This document shows, in pieces, positions 26,892 through 35,272 of a DNA stretch of 64,000 nt. A model generated the notes under the pieces. That model made no database searches. It saw only the letters and a program-made list of their open reading frames with translations, and was not told the DNA's origin. Position numbers and translations under genes: made by a program. The stretch is from Thioclava nitratireducens (GTDB lineage Bacteria > Pseudomonadota > Alphaproteobacteria > Rhodobacterales > Rhodobacteraceae), in NCBI RefSeq assembly GCF_001940525.2, contig NZ_CP019437.1, positions 419,501 through 483,500 on the forward strand, in the 5' to 3' direction. Numbering within the stretch: position 1 is the stretch's first letter; each line of letters starts with the position of its first letter.

Positions 26892-28199
26892 ATGACCGAT
26901 CTGACCCCCCGCGAAATCGTCTCGGAACTCGACCGTTTCATCATCGGCCAGAAAGACGCCAAGCGCGCCGTCGCCGTTGCGCTACGTAACCGTTGGCGCC
27001 GTCAGCAACTGCCCGACGATCTGCGCGAAGAGGTCTATCCGAAGAACATCCTGATGATCGGCCCGACCGGCGTCGGCAAGACCGAGATCTCGCGCCGTCT
27101 GGCGAAACTGGCCCGCGCGCCGTTCCTGAAGGTCGAAGCGACGAAGTTCACCGAAGTGGGCTATGTCGGCCGGGACGTGGAGCAGATCATCCGCGACCTG
27201 GCCGATGTCGCGATGGTGCAGACCCGCGAATATATGCGCGAAGAGGTGAAGGCGAAGGCGCATCAAGCCGCCGAGGATCGCGTGATCGCCGCGCTTGCCG
27301 GCACCGATGCGCGCGAAAGCACCCGCGAGATGTTCCGCAAGAAGCTGCGCGACGGCGAGCTCGACGACAAGATCATCGAGCTGGACGTGGCCGATCAGTC
27401 CGGTGGGATGCCGCTCGGGATGATGGGCGGTCAGCCGGGCATGGAGCAGCAGATGCAGGGGCTTCAGGACCTGTTCAAAGCCTTCGGCGGCAACCGCACC
27501 ACGCGGCGCAAGATGACCGTCTCGGAAAGCTACGAGGTGCTGATCTCGGAAGAGGCCGACAAGCTTCTGGACGACGAGACGGTGAAGACCGCGGCACTCG
27601 AAGCCGTTCAGCATTCCGGCATGGTCTTCATCGACGAGATCGACAAGGTCACGGCGCGCTCGGATGCGCGCGGGGCCGACGTCTCGCGCGAAGGCGTGCA
27701 GCGCGACCTGCTGCCGCTGATCGAAGGGACGACCGTTTCGACCAAGCTCGGCCCGGTGAAGACCGACCATATCCTGTTCATCGCCTCGGGCGCGTTCCAT
27801 ATCGCAAAGCCGTCCGACCTGCTGCCTGAATTGCAGGGTCGTCTGCCGATCCGCGTGGAGTTGCAGGCGCTGACCGAGCAGGACTTCACCCGCATCCTGT
27901 CGGAGACCGACAACGCGCTGACCCGGCAGTATCAGGCGCTGATGAAGACCGAAGAGGTCGAGGTCGCCTTCACGGAGGATGGCATCGCGGCGCTCGCCCG
28001 GATCGCGGCAGAGGTCAATCGCTCGGTCGAAAATATCGGCGCCAGAAGGCTCTATACCGTCATGGAACGCGTGTTCGAGGAGCTGTCCTTCACCGCGCCC
28101 GACCGTGGCGGACAAAGCGTCACCGTCGACGCGGGTTTCGTCGAGAAAGAGCTCGGCGATCTGACCCGCGACACCGATCTGAGCCGCTACGTCCTCTAG
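26892..28199 (+). CDS. hslU: ATP-dependent protease ATPase subunit HslU (ClpY)
   Basis: A 435-residue AAA+ unfoldase. Walker A GPTGVGKT is at 57-64, Walker B is [10 protein letters not shown], and the pore segment [17 protein letters not shown] is present. The intermediate I-domain lies about residues 110-230, including the glycine/methionine-rich stretch [20 protein letters not shown]. The C terminus [10 protein letters not shown] is the tail that docks into HslV. Confidence 0.97.
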   Translation: MTDLTPREIVSELDRFIIGQKDAKRAVAVALRNRWRRQQLPDDLREEVYPKNILMIGPTGVGKTEISRRLAKLARAPFLKVEATKFTEVGYVGRDVEQIIRDLADVAMVQTREYMREEVKAKAHQAAEDRVIAALAGTDARESTREMFRKKLRDGELDDKIIELDVADQSGGMPLGMMGGQPGMEQQMQGLQDLFKAFGGNRTTRRKMTVSESYEVLISEEADKLLDDETVKTAALEAVQHSGMVFIDEIDKVTARSDARGADVSREGVQRDLLPLIEGTTVSTKLGPVKTDHILFIASGAFHIAKPSDLLPELQGRLPIRVELQALTEQDFTRILSETDNALTRQYQALMKTEEVEVAFTEDGIAALARIAAEVNRSVENIGARRLYTVMERVFEELSFTAPDRGGQSVTVDAGFVEKELGDLTRDTDLSRYVL

Positions 28200-28259
28200 G
28201 GCACTGGCACCCCGCGCGCGCTCTGGTATCCTCCTGCGGGATGATGCAAGGCACGGGCG

Positions 28260-29351
28260 ATGGCGCGGTTTCTGATCGTAATCTTGATGCTGAGCTTGGC
28301 CGCCTGCGCACCGCGCGGGCGGCTTGCCTATCTCGATCACCCGGTCGCCGATGCACGCGCGATTTTCGTGGGCTCGACACGGGCGCCCGATCCACAGACC
28401 GGCCAGCCCTTCGGCACCGCGCGCAGTCAGCAGCTGCGGCTCGCGCGCTTCGACGTGGCCACGCCGCCGGATCGCAAGGTGGCCGAGATCGCCTATCCGA
28501 TGACCGACACCTCGCCGGTCGACCCTGACAAGCAGTTCCTCGTCTCGCAATCCGAGATCGACATGCCTCGATCCGCCTTCCAGTCGGAGCTGCGCACGGC
28601 GCTGCGCAAACATGACGGACAGGCGGTGCTGTTCGTCCACGGTTTCAACAACTCCTTCGCCGAAGGCCTGTACCGGATGGCGCAGATGGGCGCGGATTTC
28701 GATCTGCCCGGCGTGATGGTGCATTACTCCTGGCCGTCGCGGGCGAATGTGCTGGGCTATGCCTACGACCGGGACTCGGTGCTCTTCGCGCGCGACGGGC
28801 TGGAGGAATTGATCGACGATCTGAACGCGGCGGGGGCGAAACGCATCCTGATCGTGGCGCATTCTCTGGGCTCGGAATTGGTGATGGAGGTGCTGCGTCA
28901 GGAGGCGATTGCGCATAAACAGGGTCGATTTTCGACGATTTCCGGGGTGGTCCTGATCTCGCCCGACATTGCGGTGGATGTTTTCAAGACGCAGGCCGAC
29001 GCGATCGGCACGTTGCCGACGCCGTTCATAATCTTCACCTCCTCGAAGGACAGAGCGCTGCAGCTGTCGGCGCGGCTGACGGGCAAGCGTGACCGGCTCG
29101 GCAATCTCGAAGATGTCTCCCGCATCGCACGCTACAGGGTGACGGTGATCAACGTCTCGGCCTTCAATACCGGGGACGGCCATTTCAACGTCGTCACGTC
29201 GCCCGCGCTGATCCGGCTGCTCGACAGCGCGCAGCAGGTGGCGCAGGTGCTCGAGGTGGAACAGCTGGGGCGCACGGGGCTGGGGGATGCGGTGGTGCTG
29301 ACGGTCGAAAACACGACGCAGATCATCCTCGCGCCGATTTCGGGCGGTTAG
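28260..29351 (+). CDS. Lipoprotein alpha/beta hydrolase, DUF900 family
   Basis: A 363-residue protein with a lipobox (MLSLAAC, lipid cysteine at about residue 16). The hydrolase core has VLFVHGFNNSFAEG (oxyanion region) and the nucleophile elbow VAHSLGSEL; the family histidine may be in NTGDGHFNVVTSP. DUF900 members are putative esterases with no assigned substrate. Start 28260 is at the first ATG in the lipoprotein frame. It is 60 bp after hslU and may be read from it. Confidence 0.8.
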   Translation: MARFLIVILMLSLAACAPRGRLAYLDHPVADARAIFVGSTRAPDPQTGQPFGTARSQQLRLARFDVATPPDRKVAEIAYPMTDTSPVDPDKQFLVSQSEIDMPRSAFQSELRTALRKHDGQAVLFVHGFNNSFAEGLYRMAQMGADFDLPGVMVHYSWPSRANVLGYAYDRDSVLFARDGLEELIDDLNAAGAKRILIVAHSLGSELVMEVLRQEAIAHKQGRFSTISGVVLISPDIAVDVFKTQADAIGTLPTPFIIFTSSKDRALQLSARLTGKRDRLGNLEDVSRIARYRVTVINVSAFNTGDGHFNVVTSPALIRLLDSAQQVAQVLEVEQLGRTGLGDAVVLTVENTTQIILAPISGG

Positions 29352-29941
29352 CGCATTCGCCGCAGATAGACGTAATAGGCACCCGCGCCGCCATGTTTCA
29401 GATGCGCCTCGCTGATCTGCATGACAGCGGGCGCGAGCGGCATCATCCGCAACCAGTGCGGCACCTGATGGCGCAGAACCCCCACCCGCCGCGGGATCGG
29501 GCCGTCATCGTCGCCCCGCTTGCCCTTGCCCGTGATCACAAGCACCAGCCGCTTGCCGTGGCTTTGCGAATTCAGGATGAAGCGGATCAGTTCGGGATGC
29601 GCTTCGGCCAGAGTCAGCCCGTGCAGGTCGAGCACCCCTTCGGGTTTCAGCTTGCCGCGGGTCATCGCCTTATGCGCCTTGCGGTCCATCGTGACCGGTT
29701 GGCGCGCAAGATGCTCGCCCGGCTCCGGGGCCAGATCGTGACGGCTGGACGAAGGCTTTGCGTGCTGACCCAGCTCGAAGCTGCGTAGACCTTCGGCCTT
29801 CGGTTTCGGCTTGGGTTTGGGCGCAAGAAAAGACTCTAATTCGGCTCGATCGGCCTTTTTGGGGCGGTAATTCTCGGTGGTCGCCGCCACGCGATCCCAA
29901 AGCGCGCGCTCCTCGGGGCTGAGTTTGCGTTTGCGGCTCAT
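29348..29941 (-). CDS. Smr/MutS2-domain protein
   Basis: A 197-residue protein with a basic, disordered N-terminal half (repeated KPKPKPK) and a C-terminal Smr domain, VLDLHGLTLAEAHPEL ... LVLVITGKGKRGDD ... SEAHLKHGGAGAYYVYL. Smr domains are nicking or RNA endonucleases; recent work on related proteins links them to collided ribosomes and mRNA cleavage. It overlaps the mltA stop by 4 bases (ATGA), on the same strand. Confidence 0.87.
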   Translation of the reverse strand: MSRKRKLSPEERALWDRVAATTENYRPKKADRAELESFLAPKPKPKPKAEGLRSFELGQHAKPSSSRHDLAPEPGEHLARQPVTMDRKAHKAMTRGKLKPEGVLDLHGLTLAEAHPELIRFILNSQSHGKRLVLVITGKGKRGDDDGPIPRRVGVLRHQVPHWLRMMPLAPAVMQISEAHLKHGGAGAYYVYLRRMR

Positions 29942-30822
29942 GCGCGCCTCCGCAAGCCGATCATCCGGCCCTTGGTGTTGATCGCGCCTGCGATGCGCCC
30001 GGCATCCGCGCCGGTGCCGATGAAGAGATCACCGCGTCCCGCGCCCTTGATCGCAGAGCCCACATCCTGCGCCACCATCAACCGCTGCCCGAAGCCGGGG
30101 CAGTCGATCCAGACCGGGCTGCCCAGCGGTACGATCTCGGGGTCTACCGCGAGGCTGCGTCCAGCGTTGACCGGACGCCCCATCGCGCCCAGGGGGCCGG
30201 TATCGCCCGGGATATCCAGCACCCGGAAGAACACGAAAGACGGATTGTGGTTCAGCAGCTCCTGCAACTGATCGGGGTTCTCGGCGGCCCAGCGTCGGAT
30301 GAACTGGGGCGTCATCTCCTGGGCCGGGGCCGCGCCGCGCGCGATCAGCTCCTTGCCGATGGAGCGGTAGGGATGCCCGTTCTTGCCGTCGAAGCCGAGC
30401 CGCAGGCTGTCGCCATCCGCAAACCGCACCCGCAGCGAGCCTTGCACCTGCGCGAGATAGGCCTCGATCGGGCTCTCGAGCCAGACCAGCTCGCGCCCCG
30501 CCAGCAGATCGCCCGCGGCGATCTCGGCGCGGGTGTACCAAGGCGAATTAGACCCTATTTCAGCCGGTTTCGCATAAAGCGGCCAGGCGAAGCGGGCGGA
30601 TTTCTCGCGCGCGCCGGGCAGTTCGGGTTCGTAATACCCAGTGAAATGGGCAGCGCCCTCTGGCGCTATTTCATAGGGGGCGAAATAGGTCTCGAAAGCG
30701 GCTCGGGCGTCGTCCAGCCCGGCGGTGTCCATCCCGTAGAGATCGGCCGTAACGCAAAACGCCGCCCAAGCGGCGGCGTGATCGTCCCGGGCCCAGCCGG
30801 GAATATCTTCGAAGGACAGCAC
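29938..30822 (-). CDS. mltA: Murein transglycosylase A-like protein (MltA)
   Basis: A 294-residue protein starting at GTG 30822. MltA and 3D domains are visible: FTGYYEPELPGAR, EPIEAYL-like WLESPIEAYLAQVQGSLRV, NPSFVFFRVL and the C-terminal 3D region VAQDVGSAIKGAGRGDLFIGTG with catalytic-type aspartates. The gene starts 5 bases after the Tim44-like stop and encodes no signal peptide or lipobox, unusual for a periplasmic lytic enzyme; the start cannot move much upstream without entering the neighbour. Family firm, localisation uncertain. Confidence 0.87.
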   Translation of the reverse strand: MLSFEDIPGWARDDHAAAWAAFCVTADLYGMDTAGLDDARAAFETYFAPYEIAPEGAAHFTGYYEPELPGAREKSARFAWPLYAKPAEIGSNSPWYTRAEIAAGDLLAGRELVWLESPIEAYLAQVQGSLRVRFADGDSLRLGFDGKNGHPYRSIGKELIARGAAPAQEMTPQFIRRWAAENPDQLQELLNHNPSFVFFRVLDIPGDTGPLGAMGRPVNAGRSLAVDPEIVPLGSPVWIDCPGFGQRLMVAQDVGSAIKGAGRGDLFIGTGADAGRIAGAINTKGRMIGLRRRA

Positions 30823-30827
30823 TAGCC

Positions 30828-31487
30828 TCAGCCGCCCGTGGCGACGAGCTGCCAGTTCGGGTCTTTCGCACCCATCTTGCGTGCGAATGTCCAGATGTCG
30901 CGCTGCTTGCGCGGCGTCTTGGGATCGCCCTCGACGACCTCACCCGAGGCATCGCGCGCCACCGAAATGATCTCCGCACCGAAGCGCACGGTCACCTCTG
31001 CCTCGTTCGTGGAATGGTCGAAATCGGCATTGCTCAGCACCAGTTCGCGCAGGCCGAGGAATTCCGCCTGAACGTCGAGGCCCTTCTCCTTGCGCGCTTC
31101 CACGGCACCTTCGAAGGCCTCGTAGACTTCGGGCGACAGGAAGGGGCGCACCTTTTCCAGATCGCCGGTCTCGAAGGCCATCAGGATCATCTCATAGGCG
31201 CCACGTGCGCCTTGCAGGAACTGCGACACCGAGAAGCTGGGCTCGACGCGCTTCATCGCGGCCAGCGCCACGGCGGAGGTCGAGCCTTCGGGAACATGAT
31301 CGATGATGTCGTGATCAGGCCCGCCCTCGATCACGTCGAAGTCACGCTTCGGTGCGGGCGTCGCGGGCGTTTCCGGCGCGACCGGCTTTTCATAGCCTTC
31401 ACGGGTCCCGAGCACGCTTTTCAGCTTGAAAATCAGGAAGATCGCAATCGCCGCGAGGACGATAAGCTGAATGACGGCACCGGACAT
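30828..31487 (-). CDS. Tim44/TimA-like inner-membrane-associated protein
   Basis: A 219-residue protein with one N-terminal transmembrane helix (about residues 4-22), a proline- and charge-rich linker, and a Tim44-like domain from about 80 to the end (FLQGARGAYEMILMAFETGDLEKVRPFLSPEVYEAF). Related to mitochondrial Tim44 C-terminal domain; in alphaproteobacteria the role is not settled. First gene of the Tim44-mltA-Smr operon and divergent from fxsA. Confidence 0.87.
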   Translation of the reverse strand: MSGAVIQLIVLAAIAIFLIFKLKSVLGTREGYEKPVAPETPATPAPKRDFDVIEGGPDHDIIDHVPEGSTSAVALAAMKRVEPSFSVSQFLQGARGAYEMILMAFETGDLEKVRPFLSPEVYEAFEGAVEARKEKGLDVQAEFLGLRELVLSNADFDHSTNEAEVTVRFGAEIISVARDASGEVVEGDPKTPRKQRDIWTFARKMGAKDPNWQLVATGG

Positions 31488-31605
31488 CGAGACCCCTGTG
31501 TTTGGCTTCGTGTTTGTTTCTAGGTCAATCGCTACTTATGTAAGGCGTCAACCAGTTCAAGTCCACCGGCGCAGCTTGCCGGAAGACGCGATAAAAGAGG
31601 ATGCC

Positions 31606-32130
31606 ATGTGGATCTTTCTGGCCTTTGTGGCCGTGCCGCTGATCGAGATCGGTCTGTTCATTCAAGTGGGCGGGCTGATCGGCCTTTGGCCGACGCTGGG
31701 GATCGTGTTGCTGACCGCGATCGTCGGTACGTCGCTGGTGCGTCGGGAAGGCGCGCGGGCGCTCGACGATCTGCGCAGCTCGCTCAATGAATTGCGCGAT
31801 CCTTCGCGGCCGCTGGCGCATGGTGCGATGATTCTCGTTGCCGGGGTGCTGCTGCTGACACCGGGCTTCTTCACCGATACGGTCGGTATCCTGCTGCTGA
31901 TCCCTGGCATTCGCGACGCGCTGATGAAGGCCGTGGGCAGCCGGGTGAAGGTGCAGCGCTTCGAGATGGGCGGCGCCTACCGGTCAAACCAGTACGACCC
32001 CCGCCGCGATGCGCCGCGCCGTCCGCGCGATCCGGAGATCCTCGACGCTGACGAGGTCGAGGAAATGACCCATCGCGACCACCCGAACGGCAAGCCCTCC
32101 GACGGGCCGTCCGGCTGGACGCGTCATTGA
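31606..32130 (+). CDS. fxsA: FxsA family membrane protein
   Basis: A 174-residue protein with hydrophobic segments near 4-24, 29-47 and 73-108, including the family signature FVAVPLIEIGLFIQVGG and LLLTPGFFTDTVGILLLIPGIR. Start 31606 follows AAAAGAGG. FxsA of E. coli alleviates F-exclusion of phage T7 when overproduced; the cellular function is unknown. Upstream of secB on the same strand. Confidence 0.9.
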   Translation: MWIFLAFVAVPLIEIGLFIQVGGLIGLWPTLGIVLLTAIVGTSLVRREGARALDDLRSSLNELRDPSRPLAHGAMILVAGVLLLTPGFFTDTVGILLLIPGIRDALMKAVGSRVKVQRFEMGGAYRSNQYDPRRDAPRRPRDPEILDADEVEEMTHRDHPNGKPSDGPSGWTRH

Positions 32131-32189
32131 GAATTGAGGCTTCTCCCAGCCGGTGCTAAACCTCGCACAATTAATTTTGGGAGAGGTCG

Positions 32190-32702
32190 ATGACTGACGA
32201 AGCAAATGGCGAGACCAACGGCGCCGCGGATCCGCAGCAAGAGCAACAAGGGCTCCGCATGAACATCCTCGCGCAATTTACGCGCGACCTGTCATTCGAG
32301 AACAATGTCGCCACCAAGGGCGTGCAAACCAGCGACATCCAGCCCGAGATGCAGGTGCAGGTTTCGCTCGACGCCAAGAAGCGCAGCGTCGAGAACCAGT
32401 ACGAGGTGATCACCAAATTCAAGATCACCGCGAACAACAAATCCGACGGGGCGACGCTTTACCTGCTCGAGCTTGATTACGGCGGCATTTTCCACGTCGA
32501 GGGCGTGCCGGAAGATCAGTTGCATCCCTTCCTGCTGATCGAATGCCCGCGCCAGCTGTTCCCCTTCGTGCGCCGGATCGTCTCGGACGTGACGCGCGAT
32601 GGTGGCTTCCCGCCCTTCAACCTCGAGATCGTCGATTTCGTCGCGCTTTATCGCAACGAACTGGCGCGCCGTCAGCAGACCGAGGCGCCGACGACGGCCT
32701 GA
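32190..32702 (+). CDS. secB: Protein-export chaperone SecB
   Basis: A 170-residue tetrameric chaperone that keeps preproteins unfolded and hands them to SecA. Recognised by LAQFTRDLSFENN, LDYGGIFHVEGVPEDQLHPFLLIECPRQLFPFVRRIVSDVTRDGGFPP (shown in parts) and NLEIVDFVALYRNEL. Good GGAGAGG ribosome site. Followed by a terminator. Confidence 0.96.
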   Translation: MTDEANGETNGAADPQQEQQGLRMNILAQFTRDLSFENNVATKGVQTSDIQPEMQVQVSLDAKKRSVENQYEVITKFKITANNKSDGATLYLLELDYGGIFHVEGVPEDQLHPFLLIECPRQLFPFVRRIVSDVTRDGGFPPFNLEIVDFVALYRNELARRQQTEAPTTA

Positions 32703-32752
32703 TCCGTCAAGCAGGCCTGGGGCGCGGCATCGTGCCTCAGGGACAAGCTGAC

Positions 32753-32784
32753 GCCGTGACTCTGTCCGGTCACGGCTCCATTTT
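32753..32784 (+). terminator. Probable terminator of secB
   Basis: An 8-bp perfect stem gccgtgac (32753-32760) / gtcacggc (32769-32776) followed by tccatttt. Stem is good, T-tract short. Confidence 0.6.
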
Positions 32785-32840
32785 GCACTGCGTGACCCGC
32801 CTGCAAGCCGGGCGGGATCACCGGATGCAAAAGAGGACTC

Positions 32841-33365
32841 ATGGGCCAGATTCAGGCATGGATCGGGGGCGCGCTCGCCCCCGTCGACGCGATGGACGCA
32901 CATCGCGAGGGGCTCCGCCACCGGGCGGTCTCCATTTTTGTCATGGATGGCGAAAAGCTTCTCCTGCAGAAGCGCTCGACGCATTGCCTGCAAGCCCCCG
33001 GTCTCTGGTCGAATACCTGCTGCAGCCATCCCGATTGGGGGGAGCGCCCCGAAACCTGCGCGCGGCGGCGGCTGCGCGAGGAATTGGGCATCGATGGGCT
33101 CTATCCCGCTCATGCAGATCGTATCGAATACCGCATGGATATCGGGGACGGCCTGATCGAGCACGAGGTGACCGACATCTACATCGCCTATGCGCAGCGT
33201 GGCCTTACCGTGACCCCCGATCCAGAGCTTGTCTCGGAGACTCGCTGGCTAAGCCTTTACGATCTCGGTGCGGAGGTGAAACGCTATCCCGAGCGGTTCT
33301 CGCGCTGGCTGCGGTTCTACATGCAAGAACATGTCTCCCGCATTCTGCCCGCACTGATCTGCTGA
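32841..33365 (+). CDS. idi: Isopentenyl-diphosphate delta-isomerase, type 1
   Basis: A 174-residue Nudix-fold enzyme interconverting IPP and DMAPP. Signature segments are LRHRAVSIFV, SNTCCSHPDWGE (catalytic cysteine region) and the Nudix-like RRRLREELGI; LIEHEVTDIYIA carries the metal/catalytic glutamate. In photosynthetic Rhodobacter idi lies in the photosynthesis cluster; no other photosynthesis gene is visible here. Confidence 0.94.
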   Translation: MGQIQAWIGGALAPVDAMDAHREGLRHRAVSIFVMDGEKLLLQKRSTHCLQAPGLWSNTCCSHPDWGERPETCARRRLREELGIDGLYPAHADRIEYRMDIGDGLIEHEVTDIYIAYAQRGLTVTPDPELVSETRWLSLYDLGAEVKRYPERFSRWLRFYMQEHVSRILPALIC

Positions 33366-33478
33366 GCGGCGGGGATTTCTGCCGATCACCTTCAGATGCT
33401 ACGCGGAATTCCGCGCTTGCCCTAGCTTTCACTTCGCTTACCTGTAACTCTGCTTCCGATTGGGCGGGGGCATGAGTA

Positions 33479-35272
33479 ATGGGACCGAAGACCATCCGAG
33501 TATTTCATCTGAGCGTGGCGGCGCTTGCGATCCTCGCGACCCCGGCACTCGCATATTCATTGAAGTTCAATACTCCCGGCGCATCCGACGATCTGCGCAA
33601 CACGATCAAGGGCGCGTTGCTTCTGGCGCAATCCGCAGACGACAAGAGCAAGGACGCGCAGGACGTGCTTGCCGAGGCGCGGGCCGACTACAACCGTATC
33701 GTTTCGGCGCTGTTCGGCGAGGGGCGCTATTCCGGCACCGTGTCGATCAAGCTTGACGGGCGCGAGGCGGCCTCGATCCCGCCGCTCGATGCGCCTTCGA
33801 CGGTGAACAACGTCGTCGTAACCGTGACGCCCGGCCCCGAATTCACCTTCTCGCGCGCCGATATCGCGCCGGTCGCGCCGAAAACCGATCTGCCCGAGGG
33901 CTACAAGGTCGGCAAGGTCGCGAAATCGGGCGTGATCGTCGATGCCGCGAGCGCCGCCACGACCGGCTGGCGCGATGCGGGTCACGCGAAGGCCGAAGTC
34001 TCCTATCAGAACATCGTCGCGGATCATCGCGCCAATCAGTTGGCCTCCGATGTGCGCCTGGCTCCGGGGCCGCTGGTAACCTTCGGCCGGCTCGAGACCT
34101 CCGGCAACAAGCGCCTGCGCACGAAACGCCTGCGCGAGATAGCGGGCTTCCCCAAGGGCGAGGTCTATGATCCGAAGAAGCTCGATCAGGTCCAGTCGCG
34201 GCTGCAGCGCACCGGGATTTTCTCCTCTGTCGCGATTACCGAGGCGAAGACGCTCAACCCCGATGACAGTCTCGACGTGAATCTCGCCGTGGTCGAGCAG
34301 AAGAAGCGCAAGATCGGCCTCGGCGCGGAACTCAGCTCCAGCGACGGGCTCGGCCTCAACGGCTACTGGCTGCATCGAAACCTCTTCGGCGGCGGCGAGC
34401 GCTTTCGCGTGGATGCGGGCATTTCGGGCATCGGCGGCGCGACGGGCGGCACGGATTACTCGATCGGCGCGCGGATCGACCGCCCGGCCACCTTCAACCC
34501 GGAAACCAGCGCCTACATCACCACCGAGATCAGCCAGAAGAACGAAGAGGATTACACCGAGAACGCCTTCGATATCGGCTTCGGTCTGACACGGATATTC
34601 AACGACAAGCTGACTGGCGACGTCTCGATCAATTACGGCTGGTCCAAGGTGACCGACGATTCCGGCGAGACCTATTTCCGGCAGGTCTATCTGCCGACAA
34701 AACTCACCTGGGACGATCGCGACAACGCGCTCGACCCGACCAAAGGCTATTACATTCAGGCCGGGGTGACGCCTTTCGTGGGGATCGGCGGCGATACCGG
34801 CACCGGGGCACAGGTCACGGGCGATCTGCGCGCCTATAAGGGCTTCGGGCAGAACGATCGCTTCGTGTTGGCGGGCCGCGTGCAACTGGGCGGCGTCTAC
34901 GGCTCGAACCTCGAGAACACCCCGCGCGACTACCTTTTCTACTCGGGCGGCGGCGGCACCGTGCGCGGCCAGCCCTACCAGTCGCTCGGCGTTGAAGTGC
35001 TCGAAGGCGGTACGCTGAAAACCGGCGGCACCGAATTCGTGGGTTTCCAGGGTGAAGCGCGCATCGGCATCACCGACAAGATTGGCGCGGTCGCCTTCTA
35101 TGACTACGGCTATGTCGCAGGCGGCGGGCAATCGGGCTCGCAGGCAGGCGCAGGTCTCGGCCTGCGCTACAAGACGGGCATCGGCCCGATCCGTCTCGAC
35201 GTCGGCTTCCCGGTCTCGGGCGGCACCGGATCGGGGGCGCAACTCTATATCGGTATTGGGCAGGCCTTCTGA
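33479..35272 (+). CDS. tamA: Omp85-family outer membrane translocation protein TamA
   Basis: A 597-residue Omp85 protein with a signal peptide (about residues 1-26, ATPALA), POTRA domains to about residue 270 and a C-terminal beta-barrel of about 320 residues with the conserved FYSGGGGTVRGQPYQSLG region. With TamB it inserts or transports outer membrane components. tamB starts at the tamA stop (TGATG), so the two are coupled. Confidence 0.93.
   Translation: MGPKTIRVFHLSVAALAILATPALAYSLKFNTPGASDDLRNTIKGALLLAQSADDKSKDAQDVLAEARADYNRIVSALFGEGRYSGTVSIKLDGREAASIPPLDAPSTVNNVVVTVTPGPEFTFSRADIAPVAPKTDLPEGYKVGKVAKSGVIVDAASAATTGWRDAGHAKAEVSYQNIVADHRANQLASDVRLAPGPLVTFGRLETSGNKRLRTKRLREIAGFPKGEVYDPKKLDQVQSRLQRTGIFSSVAITEAKTLNPDDSLDVNLAVVEQKKRKIGLGAELSSSDGLGLNGYWLHRNLFGGGERFRVDAGISGIGGATGGTDYSIGARIDRPATFNPETSAYITTEISQKNEEDYTENAFDIGFGLTRIFNDKLTGDVSINYGWSKVTDDSGETYFRQVYLPTKLTWDDRDNALDPTKGYYIQAGVTPFVGIGGDTGTGAQVTGDLRAYKGFGQNDRFVLAGRVQLGGVYGSNLENTPRDYLFYSGGGGTVRGQPYQSLGVEVLEGGTLKTGGTEFVGFQGEARIGITDKIGAVAFYDYGYVAGGGQSGSQAGAGLGLRYKTGIGPIRLDVGFPVSGGTGSGAQLYIGIGQAF

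Noticed and set aside
26982..29183. 733-codon open frame on the minus strand
   Set aside because: Antisense to hslU and the DUF900 lipoprotein; composition typical of shadows in high-GC DNA.
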